A stretch of 64,000 nt of DNA from JAEUPI01 sp963814435 (GCA_963814435.1 CAWFCV010000004.1:124001-188000), one strand, 5' to 3'. Positions 37,547 to 47,526 are shown, counted from the first letter of the stretch. The notes: generated by a model not told the origin, from the sequence alone. Program-made: numbers and translations.

Positions 37547-39046
37547 TCAGGCGGTTTCGCGCGCCCACACCGTCACGGCACTGGCGGGCAGCGGATCGTG
37601 GGGTCGCGTCTCGAGCCAGAAGCGGCGCAGCAGGTTGCCGGCCACCTCGCGCCGGTAGGCGGCGCTGGCGCGCATGTCGGTCAACGGCTTGAAATCGACA
37701 GCCAACTGGGCGACGGCCGCATGGACCGTGGCCGCGGACCAGGGTTGTCCGATCAGCGCGGCCTCGGCCTTCGCCGCGCGTTTGACGATTGCCGCCATGC
37801 CGCCGTAGACCAGCCGCGCGTCGCGCACGCGCTCGCCGTCGAGCGCGATGCGGAACACGCCGAACACCGCCGAGATGTCGCTGTCGAAGCGCTTGGAGAT
37901 CTTGTACGCGCGCAATGGCTCGTCGATCGCGCCGAGCGGCACCTCGATCGCCTGCACGAACTCGCCGGGCTGCAGGCGGTTGACCATGTAGTCGACGTAG
38001 AAGTCCGCCAGCGGCAGCCGGCGCTGGTCGCTGCCGCGGCGCAGCACCAGCAACGCGTCGAGCGCGATCAGCACCGGCGCGCTGTCGCCGATCGGCGAGC
38101 CATTGGCGACATTGCCGCCCATCGTGCCGGCGTTGCGGATCGGCGGCGAGGCAAAGCGCAGCCACGCTTCGGTGAGCACCGGCCAGCGCCCGGCCAGCGC
38201 CGACCAGGCGGCTTCGAGCGACGCGCCCGCGCCGATGCGCAGCGTGCCGCCGTCGAGCTCGACGCGGCGCAGCTCGGTCACATCGCCGAGGTAGATGATG
38301 TTGCCGAGGTCGCGGAACTGCTTGTTGACCCACAGGCCGACGTCGGTGGCGCCGGCGAGCAGGCGGGCCTCGGGGTGCGCCAGCCTCAGCGCTGCCAGCT
38401 GCGTGATCGAGCGCGGCGCATGGAAGGTGTCGGGCCGCAGTGATTCGGCGGCGCCGGGTGCGGTGTACTCCAGCGGCTCGGCGGGCAGCGCCCGCAGCGC
38501 GTCGAGCGCCGCCTGCGCGTTCAGCCGCACCGGCGGTGCATCGAACATGCGCTCGCCGGCATCGAGGATCGGCCGGTAGCCGGTGCAGCGGCACAGGTTG
38601 CCGGCGATCTCGTCGGCCAGCTGCTGGCGTGTCGGCCGCGTGCCGGCGTCGAGGTGGCGCTCGTAGCAGGCGGCGAGCGACATCACGAAGCCCGGGGTGC
38701 AGAAGCCGCATTGCGACGCGTGGTGGTCGACCAGCGCGCGCTGCACCGGGTGCAGCGCCTGCGCGTTGGCGGCTTTCAGGTCCTCCACCGTGTAGAGCGC
38801 CTTGCCGTCCAGCGTGGGCAGGAAGCGGATGCAGGCGTTCACCGCCTGCAGCTGCAGCGTGCCGTCGGCCTGCGGCTCGCCGACCATCACCGTGCAGGCG
38901 CCGCAGTCGCCCTCGGCGCAACCTTCCTTGGTGCCGGTGCAGCGCGCGTCCTCGCGCAGCCATTGCAGCACGGTGCGCGTCGGCGCGGCGCCTTGCACCT
39001 CGACGATCTGGCCGCGGTGGAAAAAACGGATGGGACGCGTCGGCAT
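37547..39046 (-). CDS. xdhA: Xanthine dehydrogenase, iron-sulfur/FAD subunit
   Basis: Intact, 499 residues. It passes electrons from the molybdenum subunit through two [2Fe-2S] clusters to FAD and NAD+. The N-terminal ferredoxin domain has the first cluster cysteines in CTGTKEGCAEGDCGACTVMVGE, and the second in ASQCGFCTPGFVMSL and NLCRCTGYRPILDA. The FAD-binding domain has HPEARLLAGATDVGLWVNKQFRDLGNIIYLGDV and the GTMGGNVANGSPIGDSAPVLIALDA flavin loop. First gene of xdhABC; a LysR gene diverges from it across 98 bases containing the palindrome at 39131. Confidence 0.96.
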   Translation of the reverse strand: MPTRPIRFFHRGQIVEVQGAAPTRTVLQWLREDARCTGTKEGCAEGDCGACTVMVGEPQADGTLQLQAVNACIRFLPTLDGKALYTVEDLKAANAQALHPVQRALVDHHASQCGFCTPGFVMSLAACYERHLDAGTRPTRQQLADEIAGNLCRCTGYRPILDAGERMFDAPPVRLNAQAALDALRALPAEPLEYTAPGAAESLRPDTFHAPRSITQLAALRLAHPEARLLAGATDVGLWVNKQFRDLGNIIYLGDVTELRRVELDGGTLRIGAGASLEAAWSALAGRWPVLTEAWLRFASPPIRNAGTMGGNVANGSPIGDSAPVLIALDALLVLRRGSDQRRLPLADFYVDYMVNRLQPGEFVQAIEVPLGAIDEPLRAYKISKRFDSDISAVFGVFRIALDGERVRDARLVYGGMAAIVKRAAKAEAALIGQPWSAATVHAAVAQLAVDFKPLTDMRASAAYRREVAGNLLRRFWLETRPHDPLPASAVTVWARETA

Positions 39047-39130
39047 GTTCGGTGGCGCTCTGAGTCAGTGGATACCCGAACGGTACTGCGGGTCGGGAGA
39101 CCGAGCTATACGGCGTCTCCCATGATGACT

Positions 39131-39146
39131 ATATTGCGGCCAATAT
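39131..39146. promoter_or_regulatory. Palindrome in the xdhA-lysR divergent gap
   Basis: ATATTGCGGCCAATAT is a perfect palindrome (six-base arms, CGGC centre) whose last two bases lie in the ATG of the LysR gene. The surrounding 40 bases are unusually AT-rich for this genome. Its place suggests autorepression by LysR binding over its own start region, with xdhA promoted from the other side. Binding is inferred. Confidence 0.5.
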
Positions 39147-40122
39147 GACGCGTCGCGCCGATTTCGACAACATCGAGCTCCATCTCGTCAGGGTCTTGCA
39201 CACCGTGATCACCGAACGCAGCGTCTCGCGAGCCGCCTTGCGCCTGCAGAGCAACCAGCCTGCGGTGAGCGCACAGCTGAAGCGCCTGCGCGAACTCACC
39301 GGCGACGCGTTGCTGGTGCGTGCCGGCACCACGATGGCGCCGACGGCCACCGGGCTGGCCCTGCTGCAACCCGCAGCCGAGCTGCTGCAGCAGGCCGAGC
39401 GCCTGTTCGGGCACCATGCACGCAGCCATGCCTTCGAGCCGGCCAGCAGCGACACCGTGTTCCGCGTCGCGGCGAGCGATTACCTCGACCCGCTGTTCCT
39501 GCCCGAGCTGGTGGCGCGGCTGAAGGCCAGCGCGCCGGACGTGCGCATCGAGTTCCAGCCGCTGTCGCGCGAGTTCGACTACCGCCGCAGCCTGGCCGCC
39601 GGCGAGGTGGACCTGGTGGTCGGCAACTGGCTCGAGCCCCCAGGCGAGTTGCACCTGGGCAAGTTGATGACCGATGAGATCGTGTGCCTGGTGGCCGAGG
39701 ACCACCCCGCCGGGCGCAGCCGCGACTGGTCGGTGGACAAGTACCTGGCCTGCGACCACGTGGCCCCGTCGGAGCTGCACCCGGGCGCGGTCGGCGTGAT
39801 CGACCAGCACCTCGCGGCTCAGGGCCTGAAACGCCGCATCAGCGTGCGAAGCGCGCACTTCGGGCTGATCCCGCTGATGGTGGCGCAGAGCCTGCTGGTG
39901 CTGACCACCGGGCGCCAGTTCTGCAGCCGCTACGTCGATGCGCTGCCGGTGCGAGTCGTGCGCTGCCCGGTCGAGTTTCCGGTGCTGAGCTACTACCAGC
40001 TCTGGCACGACGTGACCCACAACTCGGCCGCGCAACGCTGGCTGCGCGAACAGGTGCGCGAGGTCGCGCGCGAACTCGGCGGCCATGGCCCGCCGCAGCG
40101 CGGCCGACGCGCCCGCGCCTGA
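39145..40122 (+). CDS. LysR-family regulator of purine catabolism genes
   Basis: Intact, 325 residues. N-terminal helix-turn-helix: DNIELHLVRVLHTVITERSVSRAALRLQSNQPAVSAQLKRLRELTGDALLVRAGTTMAPTATG. The effector domain has FRVAASDYLDPLFLPELVARLKASAPDVRIEFQPLSREFDYRRSLAAGEVDLVVGNW, in the NodD/LinR-like style. It is divergent from xdhABC and followed 16 bases later by guanine deaminase, a position matching purine-responsive LysR proteins of Burkholderiales. The likely inducer is a purine such as xanthine, hypoxanthine or urate; this is from context. Confidence 0.9.
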   Translation: MTRRADFDNIELHLVRVLHTVITERSVSRAALRLQSNQPAVSAQLKRLRELTGDALLVRAGTTMAPTATGLALLQPAAELLQQAERLFGHHARSHAFEPASSDTVFRVAASDYLDPLFLPELVARLKASAPDVRIEFQPLSREFDYRRSLAAGEVDLVVGNWLEPPGELHLGKLMTDEIVCLVAEDHPAGRSRDWSVDKYLACDHVAPSELHPGAVGVIDQHLAAQGLKRRISVRSAHFGLIPLMVAQSLLVLTTGRQFCSRYVDALPVRVVRCPVEFPVLSYYQLWHDVTHNSAAQRWLREQVREVARELGGHGPPQRGRRARA

Positions 40123-40138
40123 GCCTTCGGCCATCGCG

Positions 40139-41512
40139 ATGAGCCGCCCGCCGACTGCCCTGCGCCGCGCCTTGCGCGCCGACCTGCTGGATTTCTCCGA
40201 CGACCCCGGGCTGGGTTCCCCCAGCGCCGCCGCGGTGCGCTGGCGGCCGGACCACTGGCTGCTGGTGGAGGACGGCCGCATCGTCGGCACACTGCCGGGC
40301 GCACAGCCACCCGGCGATGACTGGCCGCGCGAGGACCACCGCGGCCGGCTGCTGATGCCCGGCTTCATCGACACCCATGTGCACAGCGCGCAACTCGACG
40401 TGATTGCGTCGTTCGGCACCGAACTGCTCGACTGGCTGGAGCGCTACACCTTTCCGGCCGAGGCGCGGCATGCCGATCCCGTGCACGCGCGGCTGCAGGC
40501 CGAGGCGTTCATCGATGCGTTGCACGCCCACGGCACCACCGCGGCGGTGGTGTTTCCCACCGTCCATGTGTCATCGGTGGATGCACTGTTCAGCGCGGCG
40601 CGTTCGCGCGGCATGCGTCTCATCGCCGGCAAGGTGCTGATGAACCGCCACGCGCCTGACAACCTGCGCGACGACGTGGCGAACGCGGAGCTGCAATGCG
40701 AGGCGCTGATTGCGCGCTGGCACGGCGTGGACCGGCTGGCCTACGCGGTGACACCGCGCTTCGCCGCCACCAGCACGCCCGAGCAGTTGTGCATGGCCGG
40801 CACGCTGCTGCACCGGCACCGTGGCCTGTACCTGCAGACGCATGTGGCCGAGAACCGCGCCGAGGTGGCCTGGATCGCCGAGCTGTTCCCCGAGGCGCGC
40901 AGCTACCTCGACGTGTACGACCGCTTCGGAATGCTCAACGAACGCGCGCTGCTGGCGCACGGCATCTGGCTCGACGACACCGACCGCCGGCGCCTGGCCG
41001 ACAGCGGTGCGCAAATCGCGCACAGCCCGAGCTCGAACCTGTTTCTCGGCAGCGGCCTGTTCGACTGGCGCGCGCTGCACGAGGCCGGTGCACGCGTGTC
41101 GATGGCCACCGACGTGGGCGGCGGCACGGGTCTGTCGATGCAGCGCACGCTGGCCGACGCCTACAAGGTGCAGGCGCTGCGTGGCGAGAAGCTCGGTGCC
41201 TTCAAGGCCGTGCACACGGCGACGCTCGGTGCCGCCGAGGCGCTGGGCCTTGCCGGCGAGATCGGCAGCCTCGAGCCCGGCCGGGTCGCCGACATCGCCG
41301 TCTGGGACTGGGCCTGCGGCGTGGTCGCGCTGCATCGCGACCGGCTGGCCAGTGACCTGCACGAACGCCTGTTCGCGTGGATGATGCTCGGCGACGAGCG
41401 CAGCCTCGTCACCACGCTGGTGGCCGGGCGCACCGTGTATGAACGTCTAGGGACCGATCTGGGCGCAACGGAGACACCGCATGGAACCGCAATCGTCAAC
41501 ACCTCGTCTTGA
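40139..41512 (+). CDS. guaD: Guanine deaminase
   Basis: Intact, 457 residues from the ATG of MSRPPTALRRALRADLL. Zinc amidohydrolase converting guanine to xanthine, the XdhABC substrate. Landmarks: LLMPGFIDTHVHSAQLDVIASFGTELLDWLERYTFPAE with the first metal histidines, GTTAAVVFPTVH, LQTHVAENRAEVAWIAELFPEARSYLDVYDRFGML, LLAHGIWLDDTD, QIAHSPSSNLFLGSGLFDW, and MATDVGGGTGLSMQRTLADAYKVQAL with the catalytic-site aspartate. The C-terminal TLGAAEALGLAGEIGSLEPGRVADIAVWDW is typical. Its last 32 bases overlap the ABC ATPase gene, so it heads a probable operon with the importer. Confidence 0.95.
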   Translation: MSRPPTALRRALRADLLDFSDDPGLGSPSAAAVRWRPDHWLLVEDGRIVGTLPGAQPPGDDWPREDHRGRLLMPGFIDTHVHSAQLDVIASFGTELLDWLERYTFPAEARHADPVHARLQAEAFIDALHAHGTTAAVVFPTVHVSSVDALFSAARSRGMRLIAGKVLMNRHAPDNLRDDVANAELQCEALIARWHGVDRLAYAVTPRFAATSTPEQLCMAGTLLHRHRGLYLQTHVAENRAEVAWIAELFPEARSYLDVYDRFGMLNERALLAHGIWLDDTDRRRLADSGAQIAHSPSSNLFLGSGLFDWRALHEAGARVSMATDVGGGTGLSMQRTLADAYKVQALRGEKLGAFKAVHTATLGAAEALGLAGEIGSLEPGRVADIAVWDWACGVVALHRDRLASDLHERLFAWMMLGDERSLVTTLVAGRTVYERLGTDLGATETPHGTAIVNTSS

Positions 41513-43033
41513 GCTGATCGGCATCAGCAAGCAATACCCGGCGGTCAAGGCCAACGACCAGGTCAGCCTGCGCGTCGCGCCCGGGCAGATCCACGCCGTG
41601 CTCGGTGAGAACGGCGCCGGCAAGTCGACGATGATGAAGATGATCTACGGCGCGGTGCAGCCCGACGAAGGCGAGATCCGCTGGAACGGCCAGGCCGTCA
41701 AGGTGGCCAGCCCGCGCGCAGGCGCGGCACCTGGGCATCAGCATGGTCTACCAGCACTTCTCGCTGTTCGACACGCTGACCGGCGCCGAGAACGTCTGGC
41801 TCGGGCTGGACAAGACCCTCAGCCTGGCCGAGGTGAGCCAGCGCATCGTGAAGGTGGCGCACGTGTACGGCCTGGACGTCGACCCGGCGCGGCCGGTGCA
41901 CACGCTGTCGGTCGGCGAGCGCCAGCGCGTGGAGATCGTGCGCGCGCTGCTCACCAACCCGAAGCTGCTGATCCTCGACGAGCCGACCTCGGTGCTGACG
42001 CCGCAGGCGGTGGACAAGCTGTTCGTCACGCTGCGCAAGCTGTCGAGCGAGGGCTGCTCGATCCTGTACATCAGCCACAAGCTCGACGAGATCCGCGCGC
42101 TGTGCCACCACTGCACGGTGCTGCGCGGCGGCAAGGTCACCGGCGAGGTCGACCCGACGCAGGAGACCAACGCCAGCCTGTCGCGGCTGATGATCGGCGC
42201 CGAGCCGCCGCAGCTGCAGCACCGCGAGCCCAAGCTCGGCGCGCGTGGTGCTCGAGGTCAAGGGCTTGAGCCTGCCGAAGCAGGACCAGTTCGGCACCAC
42301 GCTCGCCGACATCGCCTTCGACGTGCGTGCCGGCGAGATCGTCGGCATGGCCGGCGTCTCGGGCAACGGCCAGCAGGAGTTCATGGCCGCGCTGTCGGGC
42401 GAGGATCCTCGCGCGCCGACGAACTCGATCCGCCTGTTCGGCAGCGACGTGTCGCACTACTCGCCGCGGCACCGGCGCAAGCTGGGGCTGCACTTCGTGC
42501 CCGAGGAGCGGCTCGGCCGCGGCGCGGTGCCGACGCTCTCGCTGGCCGACAACACGCTGCTGACGCGCACCGAGAACGTCTCGAAGAGCGGCTGGTTGCG
42601 GGTGGTGCAGGTGCAGCCAGCTGGCCGAGGACCTGATCAAGCGCTTCAACGTCAAGGCCGGTGGGCCCGGCGCAGCGGCCAAGAGCCTGTCGGGCGGCAA
42701 CCTGCAGAAGTTCATCGTCGGCCGCGAGATCGACGCCAACCCGAAGCTGCTGATCGTCTCGCAGCCGACCTGGGGCGTGGACGTCGGCGCCGCGGCGCAG
42801 ATCCGCGGCGAACTGCTCGCGCTGCGCGACGCCGGCTGCGCGCTGCTGGTGGTCAGCGAAGAGCTCGAGGAGCTGTTCGAGATCAGCGACCGGCTGGTGG
42901 TGATCGCGCAGGGGCGGCTGTCGCCCAGCGTGCCCGACCGCGCAAAGCGACGATCGAGATGATCGGCGAGTGGATGAGCGGGCTTGTGGCCGAAGGTCCG
43001 GCACGCAAGCCGCAGGAGGTGACCCATGCTTAA
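41481..43033 (+). CDS. Purine/nucleoside ABC importer, double ATPase subunit (frame-broken)
   Basis: About 515 residues, two fused ATPase domains as in sugar and nucleoside importers. Start ATG at 41481 after GGAG. Domain 1: Walker A LGENGAGKSTMMKMIYG, ISMVYQHFSLFDTLTGAENVWLG, signature LSVGERQRVEIVRALL, Walker B LLILDEPTSVLTPQ. Domain 2: EIVGMAGVSGNGQQEFMAALSGE (degenerate Walker A), VPEERLGRGAVPTLSLADN, LSGGNLQKFIVGREI, then LLIVSQPTWGVDVGAAAQIRGEL. VSQPTWGVD in the second Walker B is typical of the BmpA-linked nucleoside (YufO/NupA) group. Shifts lie near 41727, 42243, 42612 and 42942. It overlaps guaD upstream and the permease downstream by 8 bases. Confidence 0.92.
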
Positions 43034-44149
43034 GCTCGAAGCGCGGCCGCAGCCGTCGCAGGCGATGTCGCTGGCCTCGCCGATCCTGGCGCTGGCGATC
43101 ACGGTGGTGATCGGCGTCGATCCTGTTCGCGCTGCTCGGCAAGGACCCGGTGCGCGGCCTGCAGATGTTCTTCGTCGAGCCGATCAAGAGCGGCTACGCG
43201 TGGACCGAAATCGCGGTCAAGGCCACGCCGCTGGTGCTGATCGGCCTGGGCCTGGCGGTCTGCTACCGCTCCAACGTGTGGAACATCGGCGCCGAAGGGC
43301 AGTTCGTCGATCGGCGCGATCTTCGCCAGCGGCGTGGCGATGCAGGCCGGGCCCGACACCGGGCGCTGGATCGTCGTCGCGATCCTGCTCGCCGGCGTGC
43401 TCGGCGGCATGTTCTGGGCCGGCATCGTGGCGCTGCTGCGCGACCGCTTCAACGCCAACGAGATCCTGGTCAGCCTGATGCTGGTGTACGTGGCGGAGAT
43501 GGTGCTGAGCTACCTGGTCTACGGGCCGTGGAAGGACCCGAAGGGCTACAACTTTCCGCAGACCATCACCTTCGCCGCCGGCGACCAAGATCCCGCGCCT
43601 GGTCGACGGCTTCCGCCTGAACATCGGCGTGCTGATCGCGCTCGGCCACGGTGGCGCTGGCGTGGATGTTCATGTTCCGCACCTATCAGGGCTTTCAGCT
43701 GCAGGTCGGCGGGCTCGCGCCGGCGGCGGCGCGCTACGCCGGCTTCTCGTCGCGCCGCGCGCTGTGGCTGCGCTGCTGATCTCGGGCGGCCTGGCCGGGC
43801 TGGCCGGCGGGCTCGAAGCCGCCGGGCCGCTCGGCCAGCTGACGCCGTATGTGCCGGCGGGCTACGGCTTCGCGGCGATCATCGTGGCCTTCGTCGGCCG
43901 GCTGCATCCGGTCGGCGTCGTGTTCTCGGCGATCCTGATGAGCATGTTCTACATCGGCGGCGAGCTGGCGCAGTCGCGGCTCGGCCTGCCCAAGTCGCTG
44001 ACCGGCGTGTTCCAGGGCCTGCTGCTGTTCGCGCTGCTGGCCTGCGACACGCTGATCCACTACCGCATCCGCTGGCGCCATGCGCCGCGACCGCTGGCCG
44101 CACAGCGCCGTCGCCGGTGCAACCCGCCGCCACCGCCAAGGGAGCCTGA
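43026..44149 (+). CDS. Purine/nucleoside ABC importer permease 1 (frame-broken)
   Basis: About 370 residues, branched-chain-type permease of the nucleoside group (YufP/NupB). Landmarks: LSLASPILALAI-type first segment, FVEPIKSGYAWTEIAVKATPLVLIGLGLAVCYRSNVWNIGAEGQFV, FWAGIVALLRDRFNANEILVSLMLVYVAEMVLSYLVYGPWKDPKGYNFPQT, then GFQLQVGGLAPAAARYAGFSSRR and GLAGLAGGLEAAGPLGQLTPYVPAGYGFAAIIVAFVGRLHPVG. Membrane segments recur throughout. Shifts lie near 43118, 43308, 43590, 43645 and 43765. The start overlaps the ATPase stop. The next permease follows within four bases. Confidence 0.9.
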
Positions 44150-44152
44150 GCC

Positions 44153-45074
44153 ATGGAATCACTTCGCCTTGCTGGTCGCGGCCACGCTGAACGCGGGCAC
44201 CGTGCTGGCCATCGCCGGCCTCGGCCTGCTGATCAACGAACGCGCCGGCATCGTGAACCTCGGCGCCGAGGGCATGATGCTGGTGGCCGCGATCGCCGGC
44301 TTCGCCACCGCGGTGCACACCGGCAACGACTGGCTCGCGTTTGCCGCCGGCATGGGCGCCGGCGCGGTGCTGGCGGCGGCGTTCGGCGCGCTGGTGATCT
44401 GGCTCAACACCAACCAGTACGCCACGGGCCTGGCGCTGAGCCTGTTCGGCGCCGGCTTCTCGGCCTTCGTCGGCATCAAGTACACGCAGGAGAAGCTCGG
44501 CGACCGGCCACGCTTCGAGATTCCGCTCCTGGCCGACATTCCGTTCGTCGGCCCGGCGTTGTTCAAGCACCACCCGATCGTCTACCTCACCGTGCTGGGT
44601 GCGATCGGGCTGGGCTGGTTCCTCTACCGCTCGCGCGGCGGCCTGGTGCTGCGCGCGGTGGGCGAATCGCCCGAGTCGGCGCACGCGCTGGGCTATCCGG
44701 TGCGGCGCATCCGGCTGCTGGCGGTGGTGGTCGGCGGCGCGCTGTGCGGGCTGGCCGGCGCCTACATCTCGGTGATCTACACGCCGCTGTGGGTCGAGGG
44801 CATGGTCGCCGGCAAGGGCTGGATCGCGCTGGCGCTGACCACCTTCGCCACCTGGCGGCCGGCGCGGGTGCTGCTCGGCGCCTACCTGTTCGGCGGCGTG
44901 ACGATGCTGCAGTTCCACCTGCAGGGCGAGGGCGTGCAGATCCCGAGCCAGTTGCTGTCGATGCTGCCGTATCTGGCCACGATCGTGGTGCTGGTGCTGA
45001 TCTCGCGCAATGCGGCCTGGATCCGCGTCAACATGCCGGCCTCGCTGGGCAAGCCGTTCTTCCCGGGGTCGTGA
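44153..45074 (+). CDS. Purine/nucleoside ABC importer permease 2 (one frameshift)
   Basis: About 306 residues, YufQ/NupC-type permease. After the ATG at 44153 one extra base near 44160 breaks the frame; beyond it the protein is whole: FALLVAATLNAGTVLAIAGLGLLINERAGIVNLGAEGMMLVAAIAGFATA, IWLNTNQYATGLALSLFGAGFSAFVGIKYTQEKLG, FLYRSRGGLVLRAVGESPESAHALGYPVRRIRLLAVVVGGALCGLAGAYISVIYTPLWVEGMVAGKGWIALALTTFATWRP. The VNLGAEGMM and AGKGWIALAL stretches are hallmarks. It ends 80 bases before the substrate-binding protein. Confidence 0.92.
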
Positions 45075-45154
45075 GCGATCGTGCTGTCGCGCCGCATAAT
45101 CGCCTTGCACTGCCGACCACAATTCCGAACCCTCTCATCAACCGAGGAGAACCC

Positions 45155-46313
45155 ATGACGCAAGACCAAACGTTCGTTCCTGAAACTCGGCGGCTTCACC
45201 GCCGTGGCGCTGGCCGCCGGCCTGGTGGGCTGCGGCAAGAAGGAAGAGCCGCGCCAGCGCCGCGGCCGCCGCGGCCGGCATCGGCGGCGGCACCGGCCAA
45301 GGCCGCGCCGCTGAAGATCGCATTCGCCTACGTCGGCCCGGTGGGCGACGGCGGCTGGACCTTCGCGCACGACAACGGCCGCAAGGCGCTGGAGAAGGAA
45401 TTCGGCGACAAGGTCGTCGACCAGCTTCGTCGAGAACGTGCCCGAGGCGGCCGACGCCGAGCGCGTGTTCCGCGACATGGTGGGCCAGGGCAACAAGCTG
45501 ATCTTCGGCACCACCTTCGGCTACATGGAGCCGATGCTCAAGGTGGCGCCCGACGCCAAGGACGTGAAGTTCGAGCACGCCACCGGCTACAAGACCGCCG
45601 AGAACCTGCGCACCTACGACAGCCGCACCTATGAAGGCGCCTACATGGCCGGCGTGATCGCCGGCGCGATGACCAAGAGCAACACGCTGGGCGTGGTCGG
45701 CTCGATCCCGATTCCCGAGGTGATCCGCAACATCAACTCGTTCACGATGGGCGCGCAGAGCGTGAACCCGAAGGTCAAGACCAAGGTGGTCTGGGTCAAC
45801 GAGTGGTTCAACCCGCCCAAGGAGACCGAGGCCGCCACCGCGCTGATCAACGGCGGCGCCGACGTGCTGATGCAGAACACCGATTCGCCCGCGGTGCTGA
45901 AGACCGCGCAGGACAAGGGCAAGCGCGCGTTCGGCTGGGACTCCGACATGACGGCCTACGGCCCGAAGGCGCACCTCGGCTCGGCGGTGATCAACTGGGG
46001 CCCGTACTACATCAAGGCCACGCGCGACGCGCTCGAAGGCAAGTGGTCCACCGGCAAGGCCTGGTGGGGCGTCAAGGAAGGCGCGATCGATTTCGTCTCG
46101 GTCGCCGACGACGTGCCGGCCGCGGCGAAGGACAACCTGGCCAAGGTGAAGGCCGGCCTGAAGGACGGCAGCTTCTCGATCTGGAAAGGCCCGATCGTCG
46201 ACAACACCGGCAAGGAACAGCTGCCGAAGGACAAGGTGGCCGACGACGAATGGCTCGGCGGCATCAAGTTCTATGTGAAGGGTGTCGAAGGCAAGGTCCC
46301 CGGCGAAAAGTAG
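45155..46313 (+). CDS. BMP-family purine/nucleoside-binding lipoprotein (frame-broken)
   Basis: Periplasmic receptor for the ABC importer, about 380 residues. The ATG at 45155 follows GAGGAG. A frame change near 45176 leads into FLKLGGFTAVALAAGLVGCGKKEEP, a lipoprotein signal with LVGC lipobox, so it is probably membrane-anchored. The body has LKIAFAYVGPVGDGGWTFAHDNGRKALEKEFGD, RVFRDMVGQGNKLIFGTTFGYMEPM, YEGAYMAGVIAGAMTKSNTLGVVGSIPIPEVIRNINSFTMGAQSVNPKVKTKVVWVNEWFNP, and QNTDSPAVLKTAQDKGKRAFGWDSDMTAYGPKAHLGSAVINWGPYY. These are features of the BmpA/Med family for nucleosides and purines. Shifts lie near 45248, 45275 and 45425. A strong hairpin follows the stop. Confidence 0.93.
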
Positions 46314-46342
46314 GAGCCCGCGGCTGACTGCGCGGCCGCCGA

Positions 46343-46367
46343 GAAGGCCACCCGGCGGGTGGCCTTC
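46343..46367 (+). terminator. Strong hairpin after the importer operon
   Basis: Perfect 11-bp stem GAAGGCCACCC / GGGTGGCCTTC with a GGC loop, followed by TTGCATT. It lies 30 bases after the binding-protein stop and 19 before the adenine deaminase start. The T tract is weak, so it may act as a partial terminator or a 3' stabiliser between the two genes. Confidence 0.75.
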
Positions 46368-46385
46368 TTGCATTGAGACTGCAAG

Positions 46386-47448
46386 ATGTCCGAGCATCGC
46401 ACCATGAACTTCGACGCGATTCCGCGCTCGGCGCTGCCCACGCTGCTCCAGCGCATGCCCAAGGCCGAGCTGCACATCCACATCGAAGGCTCGCTCGAGC
46501 CGGAGATGATCTTCAAGCTCGCGCAGCGCAACGGCGTGAAGCTCGCCTACCCGAGCGTCGACGCCCTGCGCAAGGCCTACGCCTTCACCGACCTGCAGAG
46601 TTTTCTCGACATCTACTACGCCGGTGCCAGCGTGCTGCTGAAGGAGCAGGACTTCTTCGACATGGCGTTCGCCTACTTCGAGCGCGCCGCCGCCGACAAC
46701 GTGGTGCATGCCGAGGTCTTCTTCGATCCGCAGACGCACACCGAGCGCGGCGTGCCGTTCGAGACGGTGATCGTCGGCCTGGAGCACGCCACCCGGCGCG
46801 CGCAAAGCCGAGTTCGGCCTGAGCGCGTCGCTGATCCTGTGCTTCCTGCGCCACCTGAGCGAGCAGGCGGCGTTCGCGACGCTGGAGCAGGCGCTGCCGT
46901 ACCGGCATCACTTCATCGGCGTGGGGCTGGACAGCAGCGAGCGCGGCCATCCGCCGGAGAAGTTCGCGCGGGTGTTCGCACGCTGCCGCGAGCTGGGCCT
47001 GCACGTCGTGGCCCATGCCGGCGAGGAGGGGCCGCCCGCTTACATCGAGTCGGCGCTCGACGTGCTGAAGGTGCAGCGCATCGACCATGGCGTGCGCTGC
47101 CTCGAGAGCCCGGCGCTGGTGCAACGGCTGGCGCGCGAGCGCGTGCCGCTCACCGTGTGTCCGCTGTCGAATGTGTAGCTGCGGGTGTTCGACACGATGG
47201 CCGAGCACAACCTGCCGGCGCTGCTCGACGCCGGCCTGTGCGCCACGGTGAACAGCGACGACCCGGCGTACTTCGGCGGCTACATCAACGCCAACTTCGT
47301 CGAGGTCTTCGCCGCGCTGCCCGCGCTGGGCGCGCGGCAGGCGTACCAGCTGGCGAGCAACAGCTTCGAAGCCAGCTTCGTCGACGAGGCGCACAAGCTG
47401 AAGTGGCGCGGCCAGCTCGATGCGGTGTTCCAGGCGACGGCGCGCTGA
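46386..47448 (+). CDS. Adenine deaminase (one frameshift and an in-frame TAG)
   Basis: Zinc enzyme of the adenosine deaminase fold, about 354 residues. Landmarks: MPKAELHIHIEGSLEPEMIFKLAQRNG with the metal HxH, RKAYAFTDLQSFLDIYYAGASVLLKEQDFFDMAFAYFERA, HAEVFFDPQTHTERGVPFE, GVGLDSSERGHPPEKFARVF, VAHAGEEGPPAYIESALDVLKVQRIDHGVRCLE, VPLTVCPLSNV, and VNSDDPAYFGGYINANF. The FFDPQTHT and SSERGHPP stretches fit bacterial adenine deaminase rather than adenosine deaminase. Two defects: a +1 shift near 46803, and TAG at 47176-47178 where relatives have Lys (SNV-K-L). The TAG is one base from AAG. The start could also be the ATG at 46404. It supplies hypoxanthine to XdhABC. Confidence 0.88.
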
Positions 47449-47526
47449 CGCCGCCGCGCTTTCGTGCCGGCTCGCGTGCGAATCGACGGTACCGGCGCCG
47501 CGCGAGACGCGATAGCATCGGCGCTC

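Noticed and set aside
47176..47178. Recoding of TAG (pyrrolysine or other) in adenine deaminase
   Set aside because: Relatives have lysine here, no recoding genes are seen in the window, and other genes end normally with TAG, including the 5' partial gene at 237-239.
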